Shown here in pieces: positions 45,831 to 57,526 of a stretch of 62,000 nt of DNA (position 1 is its first letter; each line of letters opens with the position of its first letter). The position numbers were made by a program, and so were the translations under genes. Source of the DNA: Zygnema cylindricum (Eukaryota; Streptophyta; Zygnematophyceae; Zygnematales; Zygnemataceae); contig JBBHKE010000541.1 in NCBI GenBank assembly GCA_037447655.1, positions 1 to 62,000 of the forward strand. Direction: 5' to 3'. The notes under the pieces are model-generated. The model worked only from the letters and a program-made list of their open reading frames with translations, was not told where the DNA came from and made no database searches.

Positions 45831-47583
45831 ATGACGTCCGTCATGACTGCCACGTGTCCAACAGGTGTGGCTTCTTGCACCGTCTTGTCCGACTCGCTCG
45901 GCAAATGTGCCACTTCTACAAGGTATGGCCGCCATGACTGCCTGCAGCGATTTTTTCTCCGCCCATCGACTCTCCTCACTATTTCTCAAAAACCAGTTCC
46001 TGTTTCCACGTGTCATTTTTTGCGACAGTCTCTTCCAAAGGAGTTCTCGAGAAATCTCAGGGTCGCTTGCTCTTCAAGCCATTGCTTTACTCAAGGTAAA
46101 GAAGAGTGCGGTGAACAAGAAGAAGAAGAAGAAGAGGAAGAAATGATGAAAGAAGACAACCTCGGGAGCTCGCAAGAAGATGTAGCTTTTAGAAACACAG
46201 CATCAAAATTGGAACAAAAAAATTCCACAGACATTCATTTAAACAATCTTCACAGACGTTCGATTCTAAGTCTTGCTGTAAGCTCAGCTGCCATGGCTGT
46301 CCTTTTTCCGGCATTGCCGTCAGGAGCAGCTACTGAGTCCGAAGTAGGAGCTATGACGGTGTTTCCTGCCTTGCCACGTGTCACACACACTACTGTTCAG
46401 TCGGTAGCTTCTCTCCCTCCTGACTCTTTTCTCACACTCTCTATTCTTGGAGATTGCGGTCTTGGAGTTTCAGTTTATCCAGACTTTGTTTATAACCCTA
46501 AAGGAGGAGGAGGAACAGCAACAGTAGCTGAGGGTGAGGGTGGAAGGATCCAAGTCAAGTTCGATCCTCTCACTTTGAACATTCCAAGAGTGGATGGAAA
46601 AACAACAAGTTTTTTAGGAGCTCCTTTACCGCCTCCAATAAAAATTGACATTGTTCCTCAAGCTTTGGAAGGCTTTATAGATCGTAACACTGGACAGGTG
46701 AGAATGTTGAATGTATGCCTCAAAATCTTGGAAGAAATTTGAATGAAAGTTATTTGTGTGCATTCGCATTTTGAATTATAACGTAGCTTGTTTGGAAACT
46801 AAGCTAGGAGCTTTTCATTCTTACTAACTACATTGTTCGAAACATAGACTTTTTTTTACAAAAAGGGCAAGGTCTGGATGGCAAGTATATTTTTCATGGT
46901 TTTGTGTTCCAAGCTGTAAAATGTGGTTTTAGCAAGCAGTTGAAATTGAGAACTAATAGGGTTGAAGTGCGTTCTAATACGCTGTGGTTTATAAAACTCT
47001 CCTGGCATGCATAAGTAGGAAAACACGTATGAACAAATATTATGAAACAAGAGTTCCATAGAAGAGAATATCCACATTGAGATTTTGGAGAGGGAACAGG
47101 ACATAAGGAAAATCATTGTGTCACTTCATTGATAGATTTTTTTTTCATTCTGTTCCTTGACAGGTCGAACTAAATTTTTTAGCAAAATTTTTCTTTTCCG
47201 CTGGACCTTTTTATAAGCCACCTCCATTGCTTGTCACGACAGTCTTAACGACTGAATTTTCTGAAGGAGTATCAAGAAGTGCTCAGGGAGAGCGAATGGA
47301 CAAAGACGGGAAATGTGTTTTGGTCGGAACTGCCCGTGTCCCTCCAATAAATGATGCATTTCTTGACAATTTTTTGATGTTACCGACAGATGTTCTTGCT
47401 GTTCTTCCATCACAGTTTAAAATTGTGTCTTCTATGGAGGAAGGTGTTCAACTTGTAAGTCCATCCCCTTTGGTAGTTGCATGGAACAACGGCCAATTCG
47501 ACTTGTTTCATAAGTTACTCGTTTAAACTTGCATTTTTTTGCAGTCCCTTTCTTTAGATTGTTACTTTTTCACGGCATGTTGA
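45831..47583 (+). CDS. Nucleus-encoded thylakoid-lumen protein of unknown function
   Basis: Exon 1 is 45831-46697, donor ACAG|GTGAGA; exon 2 is 47164-47454, acceptor TTGACAG and donor CTT|GTAAGT. A third short exon, 47545-47583 (ending TTCACGGCATGTTGA), after the tract ATTTTTTTGCAG, closes the frame in phase and gives about 398 aa; it is the least certain part. TAA lies in frame two codons before the ATG. Residues 1-80 are Ser/Thr/Arg-rich like a chloroplast transit peptide. An (E)8-10 run (about 95-104) comes from a GAA microsatellite. RR at 142-143 followed by a hydrophobic stretch and SGA|ATE (about 164-168) is a twin-arginine lumen signal. The mature part is beta-rich, with GDCGLGVSVYPDF, FDPLTLNIPRVDG and FFFSAGPFYKPPP...VLTTE. 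I recognise the type (conserved plant plastid protein) but not a named function or enzyme motif. Confidence 0.75.
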
Positions 47584-48460
47584 TATATTATTAGTGTAGA
47601 TTAACATTTGAAAGGAACACATTGCTCCTGTAGTAGGCGAAGACGGTCTTAGGTTAAACAAATTTTGTTGCATGTCAAACCTTGATGCTCAAGTCTTTCT
47701 TTGGTCATGTGATACTAAGCATGAGTTTATGAAAATAGCAGTTATCTTACCCGTTATTTTTTTCCTTCATATCCCAGTAGTATCGGTTGTCAACCAAAAA
47801 ATATTGCATGTAAAGATTGCAGGAAAAAAACAAATTTTGGACTAACAATCTAAGATATTTTATTTTTTTGCCATGAAACATTCAGATTTCGGGGTAATAA
47901 TGAAATTTTATTCCACTGCTTCTGATGTTTTTATGGCATGTTATTATGTGGATGAAGCATGGCTATTTTTTTCTGATTTATATCTGACATGTAGTTTTTG
48001 ATTCCTGTATAAAGTAATTGTTGATTTATTGTGCTTTTTGCCTCGGTATACTTCTAAGCTATTACTATGGAGGTTTTGGTATACCGTTCTAAACTGTTAT
48101 ATTTGCTTATATAAAATATTACAAAGATATTAGGACATGGATGTTTTAATGCAAGACGGCATTTATGTGGCACTAGAAAATTGTATATTCACTTGCAAAA
48201 GATGCTTTGTTTAAATTGGCATTACTGGTATTAAAGTGTATGCCCTAATTATCCAGTTGGCATCCAGTTGGCAGCCAGTTTGCAGGCTTGTTTATAAACA
48301 GAGGCCTAAAAATTGTCAGTTTATGGAAAGTGAGAATGGTGGCCAGTCATGTCTTTTGGGTTTATTTGTTACAAGCCGTGCGGGGGGCACGCACGAGATC
48401 AGCTAGAAAACAAGCACACAAAAATTCTTCAATCAAAGAAACAATTGTATGTATAATCGC
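47584..48460. other. 3' flank of the lumen-protein gene, nothing else seen
   Basis: AT-rich, no frames of note. It probably includes the 3' untranslated region. An alternative last exon, using TTTGCAG at 48284 and ending after three codons, is possible but less attractive because it needs an 830-bp intron. Confidence 0.35.
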
Positions 48461-48893
48461 TAGTGTTGTGTATCAGCAAGAAATTTACCGCGATAACACC
48501 GATAGGTATAGTTATAGGTTATCGAACGGTCAGAGATCCCGATATATCGCTCCGAGACCAACAAATTTCTTATCAGCGATAAGTAGAAAAAATGTAGTAC
48601 GCTATATAATAGTACTTTATAATTTACTGTATTATATTTTCACTGTATATAGCGCGGCATGCCACTTGTAGTAATCTGTTCCGTACTCTGTGTAACGGAA
48701 TAATGATGGTTCAACACGACGGAATAAACCGTACGATTGTACGGTGCGAACCGTAAAATTATCGCCGATAGTTATCGGTACCGGTATCGGCGATAACACC
48801 AGTTTCGATATATCTTGCCAATATATTGTTTATCGGCAAGCCTAAAAAGGTACATATCGATTATCGGCAAAACCTTGCCAATACACAACATTG
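48461..48893. mobile_element. hAT-like MITE, 433 bp
   Basis: Starts TAGTGTTGTGTATCAGCAAG and ends CCAATACACAACATTG. The flanks ATAATCGC (48453-48460) and ACAATTGC (48894-48901) agree at 6 of 8, both differences being transitions. Same block order as 18359-18789 and 54293-54762 (CGATAACACCGATA, CCCGATATATCGCTCCGAGACCAAC, GGCATGCCAC, CGGCAAAACC). Confidence 0.75.
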
Positions 48894-48901
48894 ACAATTG
48901 C

Positions 48902-49795
48902 ATACTTATGTTCACAACTGCAACATTGAGACTTAAAAAGTCAAGTGAAGGGATCCTCTCGGGTACTCGGGGCTCAAAACTTATTCAGGCACAGACGGAA
49001 AGGGCATGTTCAATGTTCGAAATCTCTACTAAAAACAAAACGAACCGGTCTATTGGGTCCCTGGTGAGCATAATCTCAATACTTAAAAGCTATTGAGACC
49101 CGAGCCATCGCACTTTGTGTGCACAGGCGCATGAGAAGAAACACGTGTTGCAATCGGACCCCTAAGCGCTACATCACCAAGGGTCCCTCAAATACCTTGT
49201 AGGAAAACCAAGTAAACCCTAAGGCTTTGGAGACCTCTTGACTTTGGGGCGTGGAGGGAGTACACAAGAAACTTGTCGCTTGACGGTGCACCCCGCTTGG
49301 GTTCCACCACCTGCAATCACATCCCTCACGAAGCTACAGTTACTGTAGTGCCAGCGATCCGTCCTCCTCCATGTGAGCAACCAAGAAGATGGAACCCTGG
49401 ACATCATAAAGGTTGGTTGCAGACATGAGGCAAGAACCCTACAAGTGATGGATGGGTCGAACTGAAGCGTCGACTTGAAAGCATGTGTAACTCTTCAGGT
49501 GTGACGTGGTGTCACAAAATAGTGTGGCTAGCAACAATGCTCCAACGTCCATCCTTGAACAAGAACGTAAACGAGCATTTGATGGAGCAAAAGGTAACGA
49601 CTCTAGGAGGTTTCCAAAGGCTTAAAAAAAGAGGCTTTGATTATAACGCTTTCATTATCCTATCCTCTTACCGTACGTACAATCTCATGTACAATTCTCA
49701 TGACTGTGCCAGACATGAGGGAAGAGGAAAAGTACATCGACGGGGGGGGGGTATCGTTGTACGAGTGGATAATGTTTTTAACACGATTTCTTTCC
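48902..49795. other. Gene-free stretch, no element recognised
   Basis: The GC content is a little higher around 49200-49450, but frames are short and without motifs. A G8-10 run lies near 49742. Nothing further to report. Confidence 0.4.
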
Positions 49796-49798
49796 TAA

Positions 49799-50740
49799 TG
49801 ACACTTTCCCAATGTAACCGAATCTTAGTCGTGTTACTTTGTTTTTTATAAAAGATTTTCCGTACTACTTTCAAAGCATTCAGATGTAAAGAAATGAAAT
49901 TGTTACTTTAGATTGTGACGGATGTAGACGTGGGTGTAATTTGTGAAGGTTGTAAACGACTACAAAACTCACGACAATTGATGACGTTTACAAAATAGCG
50001 ATGGTTGTAGACGTCTAGTTACTTTTGACATTGTAGATGTTTAGCGTTTGTGACATTTTGACGTCACGCTCAAATTATGACAATGCCGACGTCACAAATT
50101 CTATAACATTTTGCCATGGTTTCCCGATTTTGTTTTTTAGTCCTTTCTCACTCTACTTGCAATCAAAATACACCTAAAGATAGTCTGAAGAAATCGTTTT
50201 TAGATATCTTTCATATAATACCATTATTGATGTTTTTCAGTGGAATAATTATGAGATAGACGTGGCAGTGGGAGAGGGAGAGAGAGATAGGCGCTTTCAC
50301 GGACTTCGCTTTTGCGAAATGGCGTCCGTCGTTCGAGACCCCTCCACCACCCTTGTACGAAAAAAAGTCACGCCTAGGCTAGAAACTTGCAGCGGTTTTT
50401 TTTTTTGGTACCCCGCGCACAAAAACTGTTAAAAACCTCTAACGCATGCGACATCATTTGCCTATTCGCTCACATCATGGAACTTTATTTAAAATCACCT
50501 CGCGAGGTGATTTTGTTAGAAGTTTGAAGATGAGCTGGAATGACACGAAAGTGGGTCGAAACGCGTTAGGCGACAAACTGCATTGTGCTAAACAACAAAA
50601 TGTAGTACATTTAGAGTTTCAAGGTAACGCAAATTGTACTGTGGTAATTTTATTTTTTTTGGTACGGCTGCGGATTTTCTCGTTGAGGGCGAGCAAAATG
50701 ACAAAAATAAACCCTAAATTTATTACATGGGAAAGTGCCC
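49799..50740. mobile_element. Harbinger-like MITE, 942 bp
   Basis: Left end TGACACTTTCCCAATGTAAC, right end ...TTACATGGGAAAGTGCCC, with TAA on both sides (49796-49798 and 50741-50743). It shares long blocks with 41277-42242 in the opposite orientation (GTCGTGTTACTTTGTTTTTTA, GTGACGTCACG-like, CCCGATTTTGTTTTT, GCGAAATGGCGTCCGT). The palindrome TCACCTCGCGAGGTGA lies at 50495-50510, about 230 bp from the right end. Confidence 0.78.
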
Positions 50741-50743
50741 TAA

Positions 50744-51100
50744 CCTGCGCAAACGACTTTGTACGTTTTTGCCCAAGTTGCCACGTCCCTAGGGGGGTAA
50801 AATATTTTGCGTCCCAATTTAAGAGAGGGTCCAATTTTTTTCAGAAAATAATTTCGACAACCACGTGGAACCCTACAAACCAAAAGCTGCAAAGATGTAT
50901 ACGGTGATAAAGCTCCACGTGGTTGAGGTGATGTTTTTCAAATGCATTTCTTTCGCAATCGACAAAAACCTGAGCGCAAAACTTTTGTTCCCTAGGTATT
51001 ACAACTGGGGAAATAATTTTTTACACGTGACGCTGTTGTATAAAATGAAACTAGTGTAATATGTTACCAATATGACAAAATTAATGTTTGAACTCTGTAA
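50744..51100. other. Short intergenic stretch between MITEs
   Basis: Contains two CCACGTGG-type G-box strings (near 50860 and 50914), but no gene is seen nearby to control. Otherwise nothing. Confidence 0.35.
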
Positions 51101-51855
51101 GGGTACGGCCCCATGTATGTGTAACTTAGCGAACTTAGTTTGTATTTTAGCGCGGATCCAGCGGACCCGGATTTCAGGTGTCTCCATGTGTTTACTCGAA
51201 ATTGTTACTTAAGTTTGTGACGATTGTACACATCGACAATACCCGTGACGGGTGTCACCGTGTACAATTTGTCTTTGCCGCACCGTATTTTTTCGAAACA
51301 TTTTGAAGCGTCGCAAGACACATCGTAATTTTTTAAACGATTTGCGGATTTGGTATGTGGCATGTCATTGTGTGACATCTTACACGTACACCCTTGCATC
51401 CGTGGCTGTACGGCATGCCTTTGCGCAAACCAAACCTGTCCGGTCGCCATGACTTCGAAGATTTTTCACCTTCGCAGATTTTTCAACTATGCGTGAAATG
51501 ACACTGCAACATCGAGACCCCTACAAAAAAAAAAACAGTACAACATGCAAGCGGACAAAAAAGCAACCCGGTAATTTTTATCGTCATCAAAAACTTCGAA
51601 AAACTATTCACACGTGGGAATATGTTTTCCTACTAATTTTATTTTGCTTAAAACACATTGCCGATGTGGTTTATGATAAGTTTGAAGATGACGTGACAAT
51701 GGGTCGAAAAAACGTAAGACGACAAATTTTCGTACATCCTAAGTTAGCGGATGACGCAAATTGTACTCTACAAATTTGCGATTTCTTCGTACGGCTGCAA
51801 CTTCGGCAGTACGGCGCTTAGTTGAAATGATAACTGCAGAAAAAAACCCGTACTT
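51101..51855. mobile_element. Harbinger-like MITE, right end truncated
   Basis: Left end GGGTACGGCCCCATGTATGTG after TAA. The interior is collinear with 57527-58305 (AACTTAG-GAA-TTAGTTTG, GCGCGGATCC-GCGGACCCGGATTTC, GTCACGGG). Its right end stops at ...AAAAAAACCCGTACTTA, where the next element begins, so about 20 terminal bases are missing. The subterminal palindrome is weak (CACATTGCCGATGTG, near 51655-51669). Confidence 0.65.
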
Positions 51856-51856
51856 A

Positions 51857-52639
51857 GGGTGCGTCTCCATGTGCCTAAGTAAGGGTTTTTTTCTGTCGTT
51901 TTCCTATAAAACTTAGAGTCGTACCGCGTAAGTTTCAACGTTACAAATAAATGGAAAAAATGGGAAGTACATTTTGCGTCATCATCGAATTTAAGATGTA
52001 CTACATGTTGTCGTTTTGTGTTCATTCGACCCACGGCCACGCTAACAAACGTCATCTTCAAACTTTTCTTTAAACACAGGGAAGATGTGTTTTAAAATAA
52101 ATAATTTTTGAAAAACAAATAGAAACAAGTACTAGCACGATTAAAAATTTTTCAACAAATTTCAAAAGAATTCAAGCGACGACGAAAAGTGCATGATCCG
52201 CTATGTTTTGTTCGTTTGCGTTAAGGTACGACAAAGCAAAGTACACAATTTGTTTGGTTTTGTCCGTTTGCGCCTAGTACAAATGTTATTTCGCCAGGGG
52301 TCTCAAGATCCGATGCCATTTCACGTCGAGCCGACAGGCGACGCAAAGGCAAAGTGCATCTTCTTCAACCGTGAAACGGCATAGGCTGGATGGCGGTACG
52401 TTTACAATGTCACGAAAAGTCATGCGACGTCATAATCAGTTACAAAAAATCACAGATTGTCATCACAGATTGTACAATGTCGACAGCCGTCACGGGCATT
52501 GTCGACGTATACAATCGTCACGCCCTTAAGTGACAATTTCGTTTGGTACACATAGGGACACCCGGAATCCGGGTCCGCCGGATCTGCGCTAAAAAACAAA
52601 AAAAAAATCTCTAAGTTTGAAGTACATAGAGACGCACCC
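51857..52639. mobile_element. Harbinger-like MITE, 783 bp (GGGTGCGTCTCCATGT end)
   Basis: Left end GGGTGCGTCTCCATGTGCC, right end TACATAGAGACGCACCC. It is flanked by TTA on the left and TAA on the right. The same family as 57527-58305, inverted relative to it. A palindrome-like AACACAGGGAAGATGTGTT lies about 215 bp from the left end. Confidence 0.78.
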
Positions 52640-52954
52640 TAACTCTCGTCCGTCGACAACATCGTCGTCAGTGTGAACATTAACTGACATTCAGCGAGAC
52701 AACTAGTACTAACGTCACAATGACGTCAAAACTATACGGACTGACAAATTTTGTACATCTACGTAATTTAGTGTTCATAATTTCAGCGCGGATAATTATT
52801 GCCGACATAACCCAATATAGAGTACTTAAATAAATTAGAGTAAACTTCCTCTGTGAAGAGTTTTATCACATGAATTAGAGTTCATTACTCTAATTGTTTT
52901 TTTTTTTTGTTTACTCTAATTTTTTCATTACTCTAATTACGATCCGCGGTGTAC

Positions 52955-53930
52955 CAGTCGTTTGCCGTCCGCGCGAAGCAGTATACCGTTGAGTTTAAAT
53001 TTGACGGTCAATTAGTTCAACACTTCAACAGCTTGACTTTCAAAATATTCTTACAACTGGTTAAAGTTCTGTCGCGCTTGCGAACGTCCACCGTCATAAT
53101 AAAATCAGCAATTCACGCGGCCGGCAAAGGTTTACCGTAACAAAACTGCAACAACCACATGTAAATAAAATCGTTGCGCACAGTCACTTTCTCACTTTAC
53201 CTGAGCTCCACTGTGAGAGCAGATGTTGGCTTTTAACTAAAGGTAACATTCCATTAGGCGGTCCTAGTAATTGTATGGACAAGTCTACTAACAGCGTTTA
53301 CCGGAAGTCCACTCCATTTTGTCGTGCCAGTGAATAACATTCCTCAATTATGATTGGCGCCATAAAAGTCAGAGTCAAAATTCTGAAAATCTTAAAAAAA
53401 TATGCAAACGGAAAGTCATAACGAAATATTTGTACGACTTCATGTAGTTAATGATTCGTACGTAAAGTTTACGACCAAATTTTTATTCTGAAAATGGGAA
53501 TCAAAATTTCAAAATGGAAAGGCAAAAAAACGCGGCAAACTTTGAAGGTCGCGACAACTTTAATGTCGATGGATGGTAGACGGGGCGTGCGATGAGACGT
53601 GCATCCAGCGTGGTACGAGGCACATGGCATGTACGATGTGTAGGCCTGTGATAGCTTGTGGCGCAAAGTTGAAATTTAATCGCGACAGCATGTGCTCCCA
53701 CAGTGGAGCTCACGTAAATTCAGAAAGTGATTGTGCGCAGTTTTTGTTACTGTAAACCTTCGTCGACCGTGTGAATTGTTAATTTTATTATGACGCTCGA
53801 TGTTCGCAAGCCCGACAAAACTTTAACCCGTTGTTACAATCTTTTAAAAGTCAAAGTTGTTCAACTAATTAACCGTCAAATTTAAACTCAACGTTACTTT
53901 ACTTTTACTAATGTGTACTTAAAACATACA
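52955..53930. mobile_element. Second copy of the fold-back unit, interrupted by part of another MITE
   Basis: Left-arm text (GACGGTCAATTAGTTCAAC, GCGCTTGCGAACGTC, GAGCTCCACTGTGAGAGCA) and inverted right-arm text (GCTCCCACAGTGGAGCTCAC, GACGCTCGATGTTCGCAAGC) match the arms of 14728-15636. The loop is replaced by 53237-53665, a copy of the first 430 bp of the element at 4958-5709. Just before the left arm, CGATCCGCGGTG-TA (52940-52953) resembles a mariner-like end. Confidence 0.6.
53237..53665. mobile_element. Truncated Harbinger-like MITE (5' part only)
   Basis: Collinear with 4960-5390: CATTCCATTAGGCGGT, GGCGCCA, ACGGAAAGTCA, GTTAATGATTCGTACGTAAAG, GGCACATGGC, TGTAGGCCTGTGAT. It stops abruptly at the fold-back arm, with no right terminus. 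Confidence 0.65.
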
Positions 53931-54162
53931 ATCTTTGACAAGCTAACGTAAGTGACTGTACGCAACCAAAATAGTCAATGCCATGATAAATTCCTTAATA
54001 TCAACGCTTTACATTATTTACGATTTTTAAAAACTGAAAACAAGCCTACGTGGTACCATCCAAAATATAACATATGCGCTTCAAAAATCTTGACGATTTT
54101 TAATGCCTTCGTAACAAGCTTACGGGTACCACCAATCTCATTAAATATGTTCCATAGCTATA

Positions 54163-54959
54163 CCTTGAACCGTTATTGATGTTAACAAATTCCTAATGTC
54201 AAGAAATAAATAGTGCTAGTAACGTTATTTTGGGTTCAAAGGCCTAAAGCCACAAAACATTAACGTTAATTTACACATCTAACACTAATTTGTAGTGCTA
54301 TGTAACGACAATATATTTATCGCAATAACACCGATACTGATAGTTATCGGTTATCGAGCGGTCAGGGGTCCCGATATATCGCTCCGAGACCAACAATTTC
54401 TTTGTCGGCGATAAGTGGACAAAATAGAGTATGCCATATAATAATACTTTATAATATACTATATAATATTTTTCACTGTATATTGCATGCATGCCATGTG
54501 TAACTATTTGTTTTGTACTTTGTGTAACGAAATAACTACGATTCGGTACCCCTAAACAAACCGTATTGTTGTACTTTACGAACCGTACAATTGTCGCTGA
54601 TAGCTATCGGTATCGATGTTATCGCGAAAAAAAAATGATGTTATCGGCTTTTTATCGGCGATAACACCACCTTCGATATATTGTACCAATTTATCGATTA
54701 TCCGCAAGCCATAAAAAGGTACATATCGATCAACGACAAAATCTTACCGATACACGATACTAGTAATTTGGATACACATTCCCACAATGTAGGTGCCATA
54801 CTGTGTCTCCGCCGTTCTTTGTTGTTTTCCATTGTCTTTAATGTTAGGAATAAAATTTAAGTGCGGTTCTTAATGTCGAAGCCATTCACATTCACGTGTC
54901 CACGCTGTTATCTAAAACTTTTAATGTACAAGAATAACGAGTAATAAGGATTCACGGTG
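54163..54959. mobile_element. Tc1/mariner-like MITE with a nested hAT-like MITE
   Basis: The left end CCTTGAACCGTTATTGATG is a diverged inverse of the right end ...GTAATAAGGATTCACGGTG, with TA on both sides (54161-54162 and 54960-54961). The hAT-like element 54293-54762 sits inside. Left-end identity to the family is only moderate. Confidence 0.5.
54293..54762. mobile_element. hAT-like MITE, 470 bp
   Basis: Starts TAGTGCTATGTAACGACAAT and ends CCGATACACGATACTA. The octamers CTAATTTG (54285-54292) and GTAATTTG (54763-54770) match at 7 of 8. Collinear with 48461-48893. Confidence 0.75.
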
Positions 54960-55198
54960 TAGTATACTTGCACGACCTCGGGCTTAAGTTAATGTAAACG
55001 TCTCCGTACATATATTGGCACCTCTTGATGGAAAGGGGGGCTAAAGATGAGTTTGTATCAATGAAAAAGTGGGGTCGTTTTTGAGGATCCCATGCTTTAA
55101 TGTACCATGCCATGCTATCGTTTATGGGACCACGATTCTTACTTTTGGGTCTTTATTCGCGAAGCAATCACTCCACTCTGTAGATAACGTCCACTATA

Positions 55199-55718
55199 CA
55201 GTGAATCGTTATTAGCGTTAATAAATAACTAGTGTAAAAAAAAAATAGTGTTATTAACTCTAGTTTAGGTTCATGGCTTTTCGCCAAAAAAAAAATTACT
55301 CTAATTTATTCATTAACACTAATTTGGTCACACTTTTTCTCATAGTGTAGCCGGTATAGCATGTGTTCACATTTAACACGTGAGAACAATTTATTTTGAT
55401 TTCCTCCCGTCTTTATCACTCAAAATAAAATTTGAGTGCACTTTTTCATGTCGACGCACTCACTTCCGAGTGTCGACGCCCTTATCTGACACTCTTTTTG
55501 TAATATTTGTACCCGGTAACGAGCAATTTTAGTACGGACTGACACATTTTGTATACTACACTATTTGAAACTGTCTACACTAGAGTTATTAAGCTAATTA
55601 TAAAGTTATTATATTAACGTAAAAAAAAACGTAGAGTTATTAATTATATTTTAGGTTCGAGGGTCAAAATTTGTGGGCGCCGAATTAGCGTTATTAACTC
55701 GAATATCGATTCAAGGTG
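55199..55718. mobile_element. Tc1/mariner-like MITE, 520 bp
   Basis: Left end CAGTGAATCGTTATTAGCG and right end ...CGATATTCG-like text reading AATATCGATTCAAGGTG, with TA flanks (55197-55198 and 55719-55720). The subterminal text TTAGCGTTAATAAATAACTAG is mirrored near the right end (GCGTTATTAACTCG). No coding content. Confidence 0.6.
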
Positions 55719-55720
55719 TA

Positions 55721-57526
55721 CAATCCTCGCCATTTACAGACCGCGTAGAATCGTCACGCCTGGATAATATCGCGACGGCTGGATGATGTAGGTTCGTGCT
55801 ACGACAAACAACCAGTTAAGCCTCACACGTGCCTAGGGCCCATATGCCTTCGGACAAGGTGGACGCGAATTCAGCAAATCCAATAGAAAATATATGCCTG
55901 AAAATACCCTGTCACGCTTCGAAAAGACAAGACTGGAAAAGGAAGCCGTTCAAAATAGAAAGGGTTTTCGTTTCGAAAAGACAAGACTGAAAAAACAACC
56001 GTTCAAAAAGACAAGGGCGTCTGCGAAGAGAAGCGATTCTTGTCGTACAATCACATAGTACGCATTGTCCGTACAATGTCATACTACGTAATTACAGATG
56101 TACCATTCAGGCTGTACGGTTTAGAAAATCTTTGAGGATTCTCAATATCAAAACTTTAGCCCGCGTGCTTCCACTCAGAATAAGACACGTATGCGCAAGC
56201 TTCCACTTGATAACAACTCGTCCTAGAAACAACTGCCACGTAGTCGGTTGCCAGTACAGGCTGCCGTACAATTGTTGACACTCCTGATGGAAACCCCGTC
56301 TAAAGCCAATAAAAGCGGTACATGAAAACTAAAGCCATTAGGACCACAGAAATTAAAAATAAAATAGATTTAATACAATTACAAATTAGAAGCGAACCAG
56401 ACCAAAATAAAATTTGTCGCGTTTCGTCTTGTCACGACGAGTCAAATTTTGGCTGGTGAAACCAACCAACGACGTTCTTCCAATTTATTTTTGCCCAAGC
56501 CGTCGGCAATTTTGTCCGTATGCTTTACGCCGTACACAAATGGTTGGTTGACAACTCCGGAACCCTTAAGAGCGAGATTTGCGCGGCCGTACCAAAATCG
56601 ACCGAATCTAGGGTGTTGTCGGCGACAGTCCCAAAGCAGAGAAACGCCAAAGTGACGAGCGTGACACATTACTGTACCGTACAGTGGCTGGCAAAATAAT
56701 GCACTGTAGCAAACAGTGACATTACGTACAATAACTGCCCATGCGGACTTTTGTAATTTTGCACGTGTAACTGGGGGTATTTTGTCGTATCGTTATGTCT
56801 AACAGCGGCAACCGTCAAGTCTAAACAAACTGCTTGTAGAGCTATTTTTTCGGGCGATAATTTGTCGTTTCTTGTCAAGGGGATCAAATATAGGACAAAT
56901 AAAAAAGTGCACGCCGAGTCAACAATAATGTTTTTTATGAAGCAAAATTGCCATCTATTTGTCGTTTCTTGTGTGGACAACGTTCCAGCTCAAAAGGAAA
57001 TTGGTAAATTGCTCGTCGAAGAAACACGTGACAAATAATTGTCTTTTTCTGTAAAAGTACGGTGCGTCCCCAAAAACTCCGAGGACCCAGAATCACCAGT
57101 AATTGTATCGTAGGGGACAAATTTTTTTCCAGCAATACGGTAAAGGACATTGAAATAAAAAGCCGGCAAAGCCGAATAGGTTGTCGTTTATTTCGCTAAG
57201 AACTATGGTTTTATACCCGTGCTGTATCCGTTCGAGCGAAAATATATTCATAAAATGCAGCGATTGTATCCGTTTTAAGACCCGTGCCACCCGGCGCGTA
57301 TAGACGAAATTTGTAGTTCTGATCTTTAGTGTGGCACGGTCTCAGGCTTCAGTGTCTAGGGTAGTTTGAACTTTGTAGTGTAAGAACACAAGGATCGACT
57401 CACTTCACAAATAAAAGTCCATAATGCACAGCGGAAGCTTACTAAAAACTCAATCAAATCACAACAAAATAATCGGCCAAATATGTATTAAATTAAGCCG
57501 AATGCTTTTCAATACAATCTCTCTCA
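55721..57526. other. About 1.8 kb with no recognised gene or element ends
   Basis: Frames are under 105 codons on either strand with no motif. 55900-56010 contains two copies of a GTTTCGAAAAGACAAGACTG-like string about 65 bp apart. Nothing else recognised. Confidence 0.4.
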
